A stretch of 64,000 nt of DNA from Ferrovibrio sp046297595 (GCF_046297595.1 NZ_JBKBHT010000008.1:86921-150920); one strand, 5' to 3'; numbered from the stretch's first letter, positions 22,614-30,268 are shown. The notes: generated by a model from the sequence alone, not told the origin. Numbers and translations are program-made.

Positions 22614-22755
22614 CTCATTCCCCCTTTTCCCCCGCTCCAGTTCGGAGCGGCACTACTAAGAGAGAATGTGCGGTGTGGAATCACCTGCAGAATTTGATGG
22701 GCCGAAAATTTCCAGACTTGACTGAATACACCCATAATTGGGACGTATACTGTAT

Positions 22756-23637
22756 CTACAGCCGCGCGAGTGCCGCGGTCGCCACAGACTCGCCCCATTC
22801 CTGCACGAAATGCCCGGCCTCGCTGAGTTCCAGCGGCGCGGGGCAATTCTTTATCAGCTTCTGCAATCCGTACATCGCCGGCGGACCCAGCACAGGGTCG
22901 GTCATGCCGATGGCCATGAAGCTTTTTCCGCTCCAGTCCTTCATCCAGAAATCGCGCGCCCGGCGCGACAATGCGGCACCCGGCGCCTCGGGTGAATCCG
23001 GCACGAGATTCGGGAAGCGCCGCACGCCGGCCTTGTAATCGGCATCGGGATAGGGTGCCTCATAGGCGGCGGCTTCGGCATCGCTCAGATGCGGGCATGA
23101 CCGCTTCATCAGCTTGGCGATCTGCATGTCGGGATTCTTGTTGTTCCACTCGCGCCAGGCCAGAAAGCCCTCGCCGAGCGGCACATCGCCGGTGCCCAAA
23201 GCCGTGTTCATCACCAGCAGGCCGGAGAACCGTTCGGGCATCTTCATCGGGATGGTGAGGCCGAGCAGCCCGCCCCAGTCCTGCACCACCAGCACCACGT
23301 CGCGCAGGTTCAGCGCGCGGATCAGGGCAATCAGGCTGTCGCGGTGGAAATCGAAAGTGTAGGCGGCCTCAGCGCGCGGCTTGTCGGATTTGCCGAAGCC
23401 GAACAGGTCGGGCGCCACCACACGATGGCCGGCCGCCGTGAAGACCGGGATCATGCGCCGGTAGAGATAGCTCCAGGTCGGCTGGCCATGCAGGCAGAGG
23501 AAGGTCCTGGCGGCATGCTTGCCCTCGTCGAGGTAATGCATGCGCAGGCCGTTCTCGTGGGTCAGGTAATGCGGCCTGAAATCGTAGCCCGGCAGGTTGT
23601 CGAACCGCTCGTCCGGCGTGCGCAGGGCCTCGATCAT
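22756..23637 (-). CDS. Haloalkane dehalogenase, DhlA-like (subfamily I)
   Basis: A 293-residue alpha/beta hydrolase. It closely follows Xanthobacter DhlA as I recall that sequence: nucleophile Asp120 in VVQDWGG, halide-stabilising Trp121 and a second Trp161 (GFLAWREW), catalytic acid Asp247 in GMTDPVLGP, and base His276 in AGHFVQEWGE. These are the placements of DhlA D124/W125/W175/D260/H289. HLD-I enzymes hydrolyse haloalkanes to alcohols in the cytoplasm. The next gene on the same strand is the lipoprotein, 142 bases on. Natural substrate and inducer are unknown. Confidence 0.88.
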   Translation of the reverse strand: MIEALRTPDERFDNLPGYDFRPHYLTHENGLRMHYLDEGKHAARTFLCLHGQPTWSYLYRRMIPVFTAAGHRVVAPDLFGFGKSDKPRAEAAYTFDFHRDSLIALIRALNLRDVVLVVQDWGGLLGLTIPMKMPERFSGLLVMNTALGTGDVPLGEGFLAWREWNNKNPDMQIAKLMKRSCPHLSDAEAAAYEAPYPDADYKAGVRRFPNLVPDSPEAPGAALSRRARDFWMKDWSGKSFMAIGMTDPVLGPPAMYGLQKLIKNCPAPLELSEAGHFVQEWGESVATAALARL

Positions 23638-23684
23638 GGCGTCCTCTCCCTTTTCTTTCAGGAGAGGCCGCCGCGATCAGGATG

Positions 23685-25067
23685 TCAACGCTTCTTCGTC
23701 TTTGACTTTTGGGCGGCCTTCTTTTTCGGGGCAGTTTTCCTGCGGGCCGGCTTGATTCCGGGCGTCACGCCTTCCTTGCCGAAGACGCGGGCGAAGATGG
23801 TGTCGACATGCTTGAGGTGATAGCCCAGATCGAACAGGGCGGTAAGCTGCGCCGGCTTAAGCTTGTCGGTCACTTCCTTCTCGGCGAGGAGCGCCTGCAG
23901 GAAATCGCCGCCATGCTGCCAGATCTTCAGCGCATGCTTCTGCACCAGGCGATAGCTGTCCTCGCGCGACAGGCCCGCCTGGGTCAGCGCCAGCAGCACG
24001 CGCTGGGAATGCACCAGGCCGCCGAAGCGGTCGAGATTCTTCATCATGTTGTCGGGATAGACCACCAGCTTCTCGACCACGCCGGCCAGGCGATGCAGCG
24101 CGAAATCGAGGTGGATGGTGGCGTCCGGGCCGATGCCGCGTTCCACCGAGGAATGACTGATGTCGCGCTCGTGCCAGAGCGCCACATTCTCCAGCGCCGG
24201 GATCACGGCCGAGCGCACCAGCCGGGCCAGGCCGGTCAGGTTCTCGGTCAGCACCGGGTTGCGCTTGTGCGGCATCGCGCTCGAGCCCTTCTGGCCGGGC
24301 GAGAAGAATTCCTCCGCTTCCATCACTTCACTGCGCTGCAGATGGCGGATCTCGGTGGCGAGCCGCTCGACGGAGGAGGCCACCACGGCCAGATGCGCAA
24401 AATAGGCCGCGTGGCGGTCGCGCGGGATCACCTGGGTCGAGACCGTCTCGGGCTGCAGGCCGAGCTTCTTCGCCACCCATTCCTCGACGAAGGGATCGAT
24501 ATTGGCGAAGGTGCCGACCGCGCCGGAAATCGCGCAGGTGGCCACTTCCTCGCGCGCCATCACCAGGCGCTTGCGCGCGCGCTGGAACTCGGCATGGAAG
24601 CCGGCCAGCTTCAGGCCGAAGGTGGTGGGCTCGGCATGGATGCCATGGCTGCGGCCGATGGTGGGCAGCAGCTTGAACTCAAAGGCGCGCTCTTTCAGCG
24701 CGGCCAGCACGCGGTCGACGCCGGCGATCAGCAGATCGGCGGCGCGCACCAGCTGCACGTTCAGGCAGGTATCCAGCACGTCCGACGAGGTCATGCCCTG
24801 GTGCACGAAGCGCGCCGCGGGGCCGACATATTCCGCGAGGTTGGTGAGGAAGGCGATCACGTCATGCTTGGTCTCGCGCTCGATGGCATCGATGCGCTTG
24901 ATCTCCCACTTGCCCTTTTTCCACACCTCCTTCGCCGCCGCCTTCGGGATCACGCCCAGTTCGGCCTGGGCGTCGCAGGCATGGGCCTCGATCTCGAACC
25001 AGATGCTGAATTTCTGCTCCGGCTCCCAGATGGCGGCCATTTCGGGACGGGTATAGCGCGGGATCAT
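23685..25067 (-). CDS. purB: Adenylosuccinate lyase with Lys-rich C-terminal tail
   Basis: 460 residues, fumarase/aspartase superfamily. It catalyses two steps of purine synthesis, cleaving SAICAR and adenylosuccinate to release fumarate. It begins MIPRYTRPEMAAIWEPEQKF, as alphaproteobacterial PurB does, and contains TSSDVLDTC and the superfamily signature GSSAMPHKRNP. The last ~30 residues (KPARRKTAPKKKAAQKSKTKKR) are a low-complexity basic tail after the normal end near VFGKEGVTPG, which is unusual for this enzyme. Confidence 0.96.
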   Translation of the reverse strand: MIPRYTRPEMAAIWEPEQKFSIWFEIEAHACDAQAELGVIPKAAAKEVWKKGKWEIKRIDAIERETKHDVIAFLTNLAEYVGPAARFVHQGMTSSDVLDTCLNVQLVRAADLLIAGVDRVLAALKERAFEFKLLPTIGRSHGIHAEPTTFGLKLAGFHAEFQRARKRLVMAREEVATCAISGAVGTFANIDPFVEEWVAKKLGLQPETVSTQVIPRDRHAAYFAHLAVVASSVERLATEIRHLQRSEVMEAEEFFSPGQKGSSAMPHKRNPVLTENLTGLARLVRSAVIPALENVALWHERDISHSSVERGIGPDATIHLDFALHRLAGVVEKLVVYPDNMMKNLDRFGGLVHSQRVLLALTQAGLSREDSYRLVQKHALKIWQHGGDFLQALLAEKEVTDKLKPAQLTALFDLGYHLKHVDTIFARVFGKEGVTPGIKPARRKTAPKKKAAQKSKTKKR

Positions 25068-25215
25068 GCGGATGCCTCAACAGGGAAGAACGGGGCCAGG
25101 AGGAACTCGACTCGGGGGCGGGGAAAGCGCCGGAAAGCCGCGCCGTGTTTACGCCCTCCGGCCCCGCCGGGCAACTGGCCTTCCGGTGGAGGCGGCCGGC
25201 CGGCGCGGGGCGCCG

Positions 25216-25263
25216 GTTTTGCGCCCTGCAGCAACGGTTTTGAATCGTTTTGCGATGGTTTTG
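25216..25263. repeat. Four helically phased GTTTTG repeats upstream of purB
   Basis: GTTTTG starts at 25216, 25237, 25247 and 25258, spaced 21, 10 and 11 bases, i.e. about two, one and one helical turns on the same face. On the purB strand they read CAAAAC. They could be stacked regulator sites or intrinsic curvature in an otherwise GC-rich region. Confidence 0.45.
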
Positions 25264-25358
25264 CTATGTTAACCCATTGAAATGTCGTGAATCGGTGAAT
25301 CTTTGCCATCGATCCGGCCTGTCTATTCAGGACCACCAGGCAGACCGGCGGCAATATG

Positions 25359-25373
25359 GAACATAATACGAAC
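25359..25373. promoter_or_regulatory. Candidate SOS-box-like direct repeat GAAC-N7-GAAC
   Basis: GAAC (25359-25362), seven bases, GAAC (25370-25373). Alphaproteobacterial LexA recognises GTTC-N7-GTTC, which is the same pattern on the other strand. It lies 73 bases before the GNAT gene. About two such matches are expected by chance in 64 kb, so support is weak. Confidence 0.3.
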
Positions 25374-25445
25374 ATGGCCGCGATCAAGCCCCCCGAATGA
25401 GAGCACCCGATTGACAGGGCCCGTCCGTCCCGCCAGCAAGGAGGC

Positions 25446-25910
25446 ATGACCGGCCTGCTGATTTCCGACCTGCGCGACCGCCCGGCCCATATCGATGGGG
25501 TGGCGCAGTGCATCTGGACCACCTTCTGGCGCCACAGGGACGTGCCGTTTGAGGATATCCGCGCCGGCTTCGCCCGGCACACGGAAGCAGACGGCATGCC
25601 GTTCACCCTGGTGGCAGAGCGCGACGGCATGTTTTGCGGCACCGTTTCGGTGATCGCCAGCGACGAACCGGCGCGGCTGGACCTCACGCCCTGGATCGCC
25701 GCCTTATGGGTGGACGAGGAGGCGCGTCGGCGCGGCATCGCGCGGGCACTGCTGGATGATGCGGCAACGCGCTGCAGGGCGCTGGGCGTCGAAACGCTGT
25801 TCCTCACCGCGCGGCCGCATCTGCGCGGTTTCTACGAAGGGCTTGGCTGGCGCGCCATCGACGACGATATCGGCCCGGCGAAGCTGATCGTGTTCGAGAA
25901 GGCGGTGTAA
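25446..25910 (+). CDS. GNAT family N-acetyltransferase
   Basis: 154 residues. Strand 4 / motif A of the GNAT fold is seen in IAALWVDEEARRRGIARALLDDA, with the acetyl-CoA pyrophosphate loop RRRGIA, and FLTARPHLRGFYEGLGWRAI closes the fold. Acetyl acceptor unknown. The Shine-Dalgarno AAGGAGG lies only one base before this ATG, an odd spacing, but no better in-frame start is near. Its last ~14 codons (GPAKLIVFEKAV) are repeated in a gene remnant 1.1 kb downstream. Confidence 0.83.
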   Translation: MTGLLISDLRDRPAHIDGVAQCIWTTFWRHRDVPFEDIRAGFARHTEADGMPFTLVAERDGMFCGTVSVIASDEPARLDLTPWIAALWVDEEARRRGIARALLDDAATRCRALGVETLFLTARPHLRGFYEGLGWRAIDDDIGPAKLIVFEKAV

Positions 25911-26074
25911 TAGCCTAGACTTAAACTACGCTGGAAAGAGAACGGATTTTTCCTACGCTCTTCTGCCATATATCATCAAATCAAGATCAGTAGCCTTTGC
26001 CTCAGGTAACGTACCATTTTTGCCGGGTCGTTTTGAATTATGACGCCGGGAGCTAAACGAATAGGAGTGGGGCA

Positions 26075-26773
26075 ATGACAAGTAATAGTGACATATTAGC
26101 AATTGTGTCTGCGCTTATAGCAGCTGTAAGCCTAGTATTGAATTTTTACACATACGCGATGCGGAGAGAATTAGAAAAAACCGCAGAAATAGCGCGCCTA
26201 CATGGAATATGGTGGGCCGACGGCATGAAAGCTCGTCGCGAAAGAACACATAAAATTATAAAAGAATGGGAGAAAAGCGGCAAGGAGCCAAATGATTTAC
26301 TGAAAAGCTACGCAACAGGAGTTGGCTTCGATGCTGAGAAAAATGATATCGGCGTAATTGCTTATTTTTTCTCGGATCTTTGTGCAATGTTGGATGAAGG
26401 ATTGGCGTCGAAGAAATTTGCATACAGGTTATTTGCCAAGTCACAGTTCTATTATTTCTCAGATTTTCTTTTAGCTGCTGCTGATAAACTTGAATCTTCA
26501 CTTGAGTCCGGCGGTCAGCGCAGGCCGCGATGGATAGATGATGTCAGAAAATTACATGTTGTTTTTCGGGCAATGGATGGCAAAACACAAGCAATTGGGC
26601 AATGGGAATATAAAAAGATTGGAATGTTGATAGTCATTCTGGGTGGCGTGTTGGCTGCCTTGATTGCGTTCAATTATTATGAGGTCGGAGAAGTGCTATG
26701 GGCTACCATGTATTCTGGGATTGTTTTAATGGCGTTGTTCGTCATGTCGTTTTGGCTAAGTGCGCGTGCTTGA
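26075..26773 (+). CDS. AT-rich orphan membrane protein, function unknown
   Basis: 232 residues with one N-terminal membrane segment (about 8-28, ILAIVSALIAAVSLVLNFY), a basic and helical cytoplasmic middle (about 30-180), and two C-terminal segments (about 185-205 and 210-230). A good Shine-Dalgarno (AGGAG) precedes the ATG. The gene and its flanks are strikingly AT-rich compared with the surrounding genome, which marks a recent import. The layout resembles small DUF4760-type membrane proteins but I do not claim that family. No partner gene is adjacent, so a defence or phage-related role is only conceivable. Confidence 0.65.
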   Translation: MTSNSDILAIVSALIAAVSLVLNFYTYAMRRELEKTAEIARLHGIWWADGMKARRERTHKIIKEWEKSGKEPNDLLKSYATGVGFDAEKNDIGVIAYFFSDLCAMLDEGLASKKFAYRLFAKSQFYYFSDFLLAAADKLESSLESGGQRRPRWIDDVRKLHVVFRAMDGKTQAIGQWEYKKIGMLIVILGGVLAALIAFNYYEVGEVLWATMYSGIVLMALFVMSFWLSARA

Positions 26774-26910
26774 TCAACATGGCATGAATAACGACCATGC
26801 CTGCAGGAAATAAACGCTGAGTTTCACTTTGTTGTAATATTTTAATAAGCGACGATCGAGCAGCCGGACTATCCTCGCATAATTTTCCCGCGCGCCGCGT
26901 TTCTGTCGGC

Positions 26911-27038
26911 GTTAGGTTGAAGCTGTCCCAGTCATTGTCACGAGTCGTACGGGCATACCCACCACCACAAATCTGATCGCCCTTGCACTTCTCGCGCCCG
27001 GCCCGGCGAAACTGATCGTGTTCGAAAAGGCGGTGTAG
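26911..27038 (+). pseudogene. Chimeric remnant: LysE-type 5' end joined to GNAT 3' end
   Basis: Bases 26911-26993 resemble the leader and first codons of the LysE-type gene at 29332 (shared CACCACCACAAATCTGATCG-type stretch; translation xPTTTNLIALALLA versus MPTTTNLIAFALVS). From about 26994 the sequence matches the 3' end of the GNAT gene at 25446 (PGPAKLIVFEKAV, then stop). The two parts are in frame (26955-27038), but the ATG has become ATA, so it is probably untranslated. The join lies at a GCCCGGCCC-like stretch common to both parents. It marks an old duplication plus deletion beside the AT-rich insert. Confidence 0.7.
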
Positions 27039-27064
27039 TCAGGCTCTCGCGGCGCCGGCGCGTG

Positions 27065-27547
27065 TCATGCCGGCGTGGTCCAGCCGCCGATGCTGGTATA
27101 GATCGCATCGCGCAATTGCCTGACGTCCTTGTTCAGCTTGCCAAGGTTTGCCAGAGGCTGTGCGGATGCCGCCAGCAATGCCTCGTTCAGGCAGCCGGCC
27201 TCGGACCTGATCGCGCGCCCCTTGTCGGTCAGGGCGATCACGACCTGGCGCTCATTCTCCGGATTTCTCGTCCGCAGCAGCAGGCCGGAGGCTTCCAGCC
27301 GCTTGAGCAGGGGCGTCAGCGTGCTCGATTCCAGCGCCAGCTTCTCGGCGATGGCGCCGACGGTCTGGCCGTCCTCGCGCCAGAGCACATTCAGCACGAG
27401 ATATTGCGGATAGGTCAGCCCGAGCCGGTCGAGCAGGGGCTTATAGACCCGCTGGATGGCGATGCCCGCCGAATAGACGGCGTAGCAGAGCTGGTCGTCC
27501 AGGGGTGCTGGCAAGGGCGCTGGATTGCTGGGCTTTTTCTGGGTCAT
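27065..27547 (-). CDS. ohrR: MarR family organic-peroxide sensor OhrR (two-Cys type)
   Basis: 160 residues; represses ohr until organic hydroperoxide oxidises its sensing cysteine. Reactive Cys21 in DQLCYAVYSAG fits the OhrR position, and Cys119 (SEAGCLNEALLA) fits the resolving cysteine of the two-Cys Xanthomonas-type proteins. The winged helix reads YLVLNVLWREDGQTVGAIAE, then SSTLTPLLKRLEASGLL. It is divergent from ohr, with palindrome and repeat elements between them. Its short gap to the remnant suggests the rearrangement ended just downstream of it. Confidence 0.93.
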   Translation of the reverse strand: MTQKKPSNPAPLPAPLDDQLCYAVYSAGIAIQRVYKPLLDRLGLTYPQYLVLNVLWREDGQTVGAIAEKLALESSTLTPLLKRLEASGLLLRTRNPENERQVVIALTDKGRAIRSEAGCLNEALLAASAQPLANLGKLNKDVRQLRDAIYTSIGGWTTPA

Positions 27548-27595
27548 GGCGGACCTCCTTCACCATTTTGTGAGGATTATAACCGCAAAAAACAA

Positions 27596-27673
27596 TATCG
27601 CGATAAAAATTATGCTTGACGGGCATCCGGGGTTCGACTAGCTATTAGATATCGCAATAATAGTTATCGCAAT
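27596..27673. promoter_or_regulatory. ohrR-ohr divergent control region
   Basis: It contains the perfect palindrome TATCGCGATA (27596-27605) and two direct copies of TATCGCAAT (27650-27658 and 27665-27673) 15 bases apart. TTGACG (27616-27621) could be a -35 for ohr, with TAGCTA at 27639-27644 as a poor -10. The shared TATCGC core suggests OhrR binding sites that overlap both promoters. Confidence 0.5.
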
Positions 27674-27690
27674 CTAAAAAGGAGATCGCC

Positions 27691-28116
27691 ATGAATATCC
27701 TCTATCGCACCCAAGCCACGGCCACAGGCGGCCGCACCGGCCAGGCCGCCACCGCCGACGGCGCCCTCAGCGTCGCGCTGGTGACCCCGAAGGAACTCGG
27801 CGGCCCCGGCGGTGCGGGTAACAACCCCGAGCAGTTGTTCGCCGCGGGTTATGCCGCCTGCTTCCTCGGCGCGCTCAAATTCGTCGCCGGCCAGCGCAAG
27901 GTGAAGATTGCCGATGACAGCACCGTCACGGCCGCGGTCGGCATCGGCAAACGCGACGATGGCCAGGGCTTCGGCCTGGATGTGGCGCTGACGGTCGCGT
28001 TGCCCGGCGTCGATGCCGGGATCGCACGTGAGCTCGTCGACCAGGCGCATGTCGTCTGCCCGTATTCGCATGCCACCCGCAACAGCCTGGACGTCCGGCT
28101 GTCGCTGGCCGCCTGA
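27691..28116 (+). CDS. ohr: Organic hydroperoxide resistance protein Ohr
   Basis: 141 residues, OsmC/Ohr superfamily thiol peroxidase that reduces organic hydroperoxides with lipoylated proteins as donors. The peroxidatic Cys57 (GYAACFLGA) and resolving Cys123 (HVVCPYSHATR) are both present, as are NNPEQLFAAGYAACF and the C-terminal VCPYSHATRNSLDVRL motif. AAGGAG lies 8 bases upstream of the start. It is divergent from its regulator ohrR. Confidence 0.97.
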   Translation: MNILYRTQATATGGRTGQAATADGALSVALVTPKELGGPGGAGNNPEQLFAAGYAACFLGALKFVAGQRKVKIADDSTVTAAVGIGKRDDGQGFGLDVALTVALPGVDAGIARELVDQAHVVCPYSHATRNSLDVRLSLAA

Positions 28117-28162
28117 AGCCTGCTCCTTCTTTTCATCTCCCTCCCCGGAAAGGACCACCATC

Positions 28163-28951
28163 ATGACCACGATCATCCGCACCGCCCTGGCCGCTGCCAT
28201 CGTCACTGCCGGCATGGCCGCTTCCGCTTCCGCCGCCGACCGCATCCCCGAAACACAGACCGTCAGGAATGTGGTGCTGGTGCATGGCGCCTTCGCCGAT
28301 GGCTCGGGCTGGCGCGGCGTCTATGACAACCTGACGGCACGCGGCTATCGCGTCACCATCGTGCAGAACCCGCTGACCTCGCTGGCCGATGACGTGGCGG
28401 CGACCAAGCGCGCGCTGGCTCGCCAGAATGGCCCAGCCATCCTGGTCGGCCATTCCTGGGGTGGCACGGTGATCACCGAAGCCGGCGTCGATCCGAAGGT
28501 TGCCGGCCTGGTCTATGTCTCGGCGCTGTCGCCTGATGCCAATGAGACCTCGGCGCAGCAGTATGAAGGCTTCACCACGCCGCCCGAATTCGTCCTGGAC
28601 GTACACAGCGATGGCTATGGCTATGTGAAGGCGGAGCAGTTCAAGGCCGGTTTCGCCGCCGATGCCAGCGATGCCGACGCCGCCTTCATGCGCGACTCGC
28701 AGGTGCCGATCAATATGTCGGCCTTTGCCACCAAGCTGAGCAACGCTGCCTGGCGCAGCAAGCCCAGCTGGGCGGTGATCGCCACCGACGACAAGGCCTT
28801 CGACCAGAAAATGCTGCGCCACATGGCCCGGCGCATCAACGCGACGGTCACTGAAGTGCCCGCCAGCCACGCGGTGTTCATGACCCAGCCGAAGGTGGTC
28901 GCCGATGTGATCGACCAGGCTGCAAAGACTGTCATACCCGCCGCGCGTTAA
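28163..28951 (+). CDS. Secreted alpha/beta hydrolase
   Basis: 262 residues with a signal peptide (TALAAAIVTAGMAASASAAD). The mature enzyme has the oxyanion strand NVVLVHGAFADGSGWRGVY, nucleophile elbow GHSWGG and a C-terminal catalytic His in PASHAVFMTQP. It resembles the EstC/salicylate-esterase-like family often found beside ohr genes and oxidative-stress regulators. Substrate unknown. AAGGACC lies upstream of the ATG. It is probably co-transcribed with ohr, 46 bases before it. Confidence 0.85.
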   Translation: MTTIIRTALAAAIVTAGMAASASAADRIPETQTVRNVVLVHGAFADGSGWRGVYDNLTARGYRVTIVQNPLTSLADDVAATKRALARQNGPAILVGHSWGGTVITEAGVDPKVAGLVYVSALSPDANETSAQQYEGFTTPPEFVLDVHSDGYGYVKAEQFKAGFAADASDADAAFMRDSQVPINMSAFATKLSNAAWRSKPSWAVIATDDKAFDQKMLRHMARRINATVTEVPASHAVFMTQPKVVADVIDQAAKTVIPAAR

Positions 28952-28990
28952 GCGGCGGTGCCCGCCCAGGCAGATGGGCGGGCAGATGGC

Positions 28991-29028
28991 GCGGGCAGGC
29001 GGCGACCATACAGGTCCCGCCTGCCCGC
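28991..29028 (+). terminator. Large GC hairpin after the secreted hydrolase
   Basis: GCGGGCAGGCGG (28991-29002) pairs perfectly with CCGCCTGCCCGC (29017-29028) around a 14-base loop; only a weak TT follows. It probably ends or stabilises the ohr-hydrolase transcript. Confidence 0.5.
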
Positions 29029-29089
29029 TTCCGTTCGGTCCCGTTGCGAGGGGTAGTCCAACGCCGGCCATGGGGACGAAGGTGCGGAA

Positions 29090-29182
29090 TGGGACCCCGG
29101 GTCAAGCCCGGGGTGACGGTCTATTCTTCCCTGTCATCCCGGCCGAAGCGCCGCCCGTCGCGGCGCGCAGAGCCGGGATCCC
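29090..29182. repeat. REP-like palindromic element (copy 1)
   Basis: Core CCCCGGGTCAAGCCCGGGG (29095-29113) plus an outer pair TCATCCCGGC / AGCCGGGATCCCA (about 29133-29182). The CGGGYCAAGCCCG core recurs near 35350 and, inverted, near 41030, making a dispersed extragenic palindrome family. Confidence 0.7.
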
Positions 29183-29331
29183 ATTCGACGGCCCGAAATG
29201 CGATGGATGCGCCCGGGTATGACGATGTCGAGGCGGCAGGCAATTGTCCCCGCACAATTCTTCCGCTGCACATTGTCGATCTCCGCGCTAGGCTCAAACG
29301 ACCCCCAGCCACTGCCGCGAGTCGCGTCGCC

Positions 29332-29964
29332 ATGCCTACCACGACCAACCTGATCGCCTTCGCGCTTGTCTCGCTCGGCATGGTGCTCACGCCCGGGCCG
29401 AACATGATCTACCTGATCTCGCGCTCGATCTGCCAGGGGCGCATGGCCGGGCTGATCTCGCTGGGCGGCGTGGCGCTGGGCTTCGTTTTCTACATGCTGG
29501 CCGCCGCCTTCGGCATCACGGCTTTGCTGCTGGTGGTGCCTTATGCCTACGAGGCCTTGTGCTACGGCGGCGCGGCCTATCTGCTCTGGCTGGCCTGGCA
29601 GGCGCTCAAGCCCAATGGCCGCTCGCCCTTCCAGGTGAAGGCGCTGCCGCAGGATTCACCGCGCAAGCTCTTCACCATGGGCTTCGTCACCAACCTGCTC
29701 AATCCGAAGAACGCGATGCTCTATCTCTCGCTACTGCCGCAGTTCATTGATCCCGAAGCCGGCCATGTGCTGGGCCAGTCGCTCGTGCTCGGTTTCACGC
29801 AGATTTCAGTCAGCGTCAGCATCAACGCCCTGATCGCGCTCACCGCCGGCAGCATCGCGGGCTTCCTGGGCACGCGGCCGCTCTGGCTACTGATCCAGCG
29901 CTGGCTGATGGGCACCGTGCTGGCCGGCCTGGCCGTGCGCATGGCGCTGGAGGCCAGGCGATAG
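29332..29964 (+). CDS. LysE family amino-acid exporter-like protein
   Basis: A 210-residue inner-membrane protein with about six helices. It has the LysE/RhtB N-terminus LVSLGMVLTPGPNMIYLISRS, then GGVALGFVFYMLAAAFGITALLL and FVTNLLNPKNAMLYLSLLPQF, both family hallmarks. Substrate (an amino acid or derivative) unknown. The start at 29332 is chosen because the preceding in-frame stretch is a non-conserved intergenic REP region. A truncated relative of its 5' end lies at 26911-26993. Confidence 0.87.
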   Translation: MPTTTNLIAFALVSLGMVLTPGPNMIYLISRSICQGRMAGLISLGGVALGFVFYMLAAAFGITALLLVVPYAYEALCYGGAAYLLWLAWQALKPNGRSPFQVKALPQDSPRKLFTMGFVTNLLNPKNAMLYLSLLPQFIDPEAGHVLGQSLVLGFTQISVSVSINALIALTAGSIAGFLGTRPLWLLIQRWLMGTVLAGLAVRMALEARR

Positions 29965-29968
29965 GGCG

Positions 29969-30268
29969 TCATCCCTCGCCGTCTCCGCCGATGCGGCCGT
30001 AACGCCTTTCCTTCGGGCTCAGAGTCGGGCGCTTAACCTCGCCCTGTTTGTCCTGCAGGCCTTCGGGCAGGGTGGGGTCGTTGCTGATATCGTCATGATG
30101 CTCGGCGGCGAACTGGTCGTTGCCATAGGTGCCGGGGCCGTAGCGCCGCTGCGCGGGCGAGCCTTTCACCAGCGGCGTGGTATGGGCCGGGCCACGCGGG
30201 CTGCCGCCATCGCCGGGTTCCAGGGTGAACTGGCGCGGCGGCCTGGGCGGGGTGATTGGCTTGGGCAT
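29969..30268 (-). CDS. Small polar protein, function unknown
   Basis: 99 residues, Pro/Gly-rich and probably disordered, beginning MPKPITPPRPPRQFTLEPGD and with RRYGPGTYGNDQFAAEHHDD and SPKERRYGRIGGDG. A very strong Shine-Dalgarno (GAGAGGAGGAAACC before ATG) argues that it is translated. There are no membrane segments, cysteines or recognised domain. The stop lies 4 bases after the convergent LysE stop. Confidence 0.6.
   Translation of the reverse strand: MPKPITPPRPPRQFTLEPGDGGSPRGPAHTTPLVKGSPAQRRYGPGTYGNDQFAAEHHDDISNDPTLPEGLQDKQGEVKRPTLSPKERRYGRIGGDGEG

Larger units (their letters stand above)
25068..25445. other. 378-base intergenic region upstream of purB and GNAT gene
   Basis: No gene was seen. 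It holds the divergent promoter zone of purB and the GNAT gene. GTTTTG occurs four times at 25216, 25237, 25247 and 25258. A GAAC-N7-GAAC direct repeat lies at 25359-25373. Directly after that is a potential eight-codon reading frame (25374-25400, MAAIKPPE), which has no supporting evidence of translation. Confidence 0.6.
28952..29331. other. 380-base intergenic region with hairpins and a REP-like element
   Basis: No gene was seen. It holds a terminator-like hairpin (28991-29028) after the hydrolase, a REP-like palindromic element (about 29090-29182) and the leader of the LysE gene. Confidence 0.6.

Noticed and set aside
22717..22752. TTGACT with TATACT as a plus-strand promoter
   Set aside because: The spacer of about 22 bases is too long and no plus-strand gene follows.
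27628..27645. GGTTCGACTA as a tRNA T-arm
   Set aside because: No acceptor stem, anticodon arm or downstream CCA-like pairing; it lies in the ohr promoter region.
29044..29331. Upstream extension of the LysE gene
   Set aside because: The extension translates a REP-like palindromic region; the conserved family N-terminus begins at 29332.
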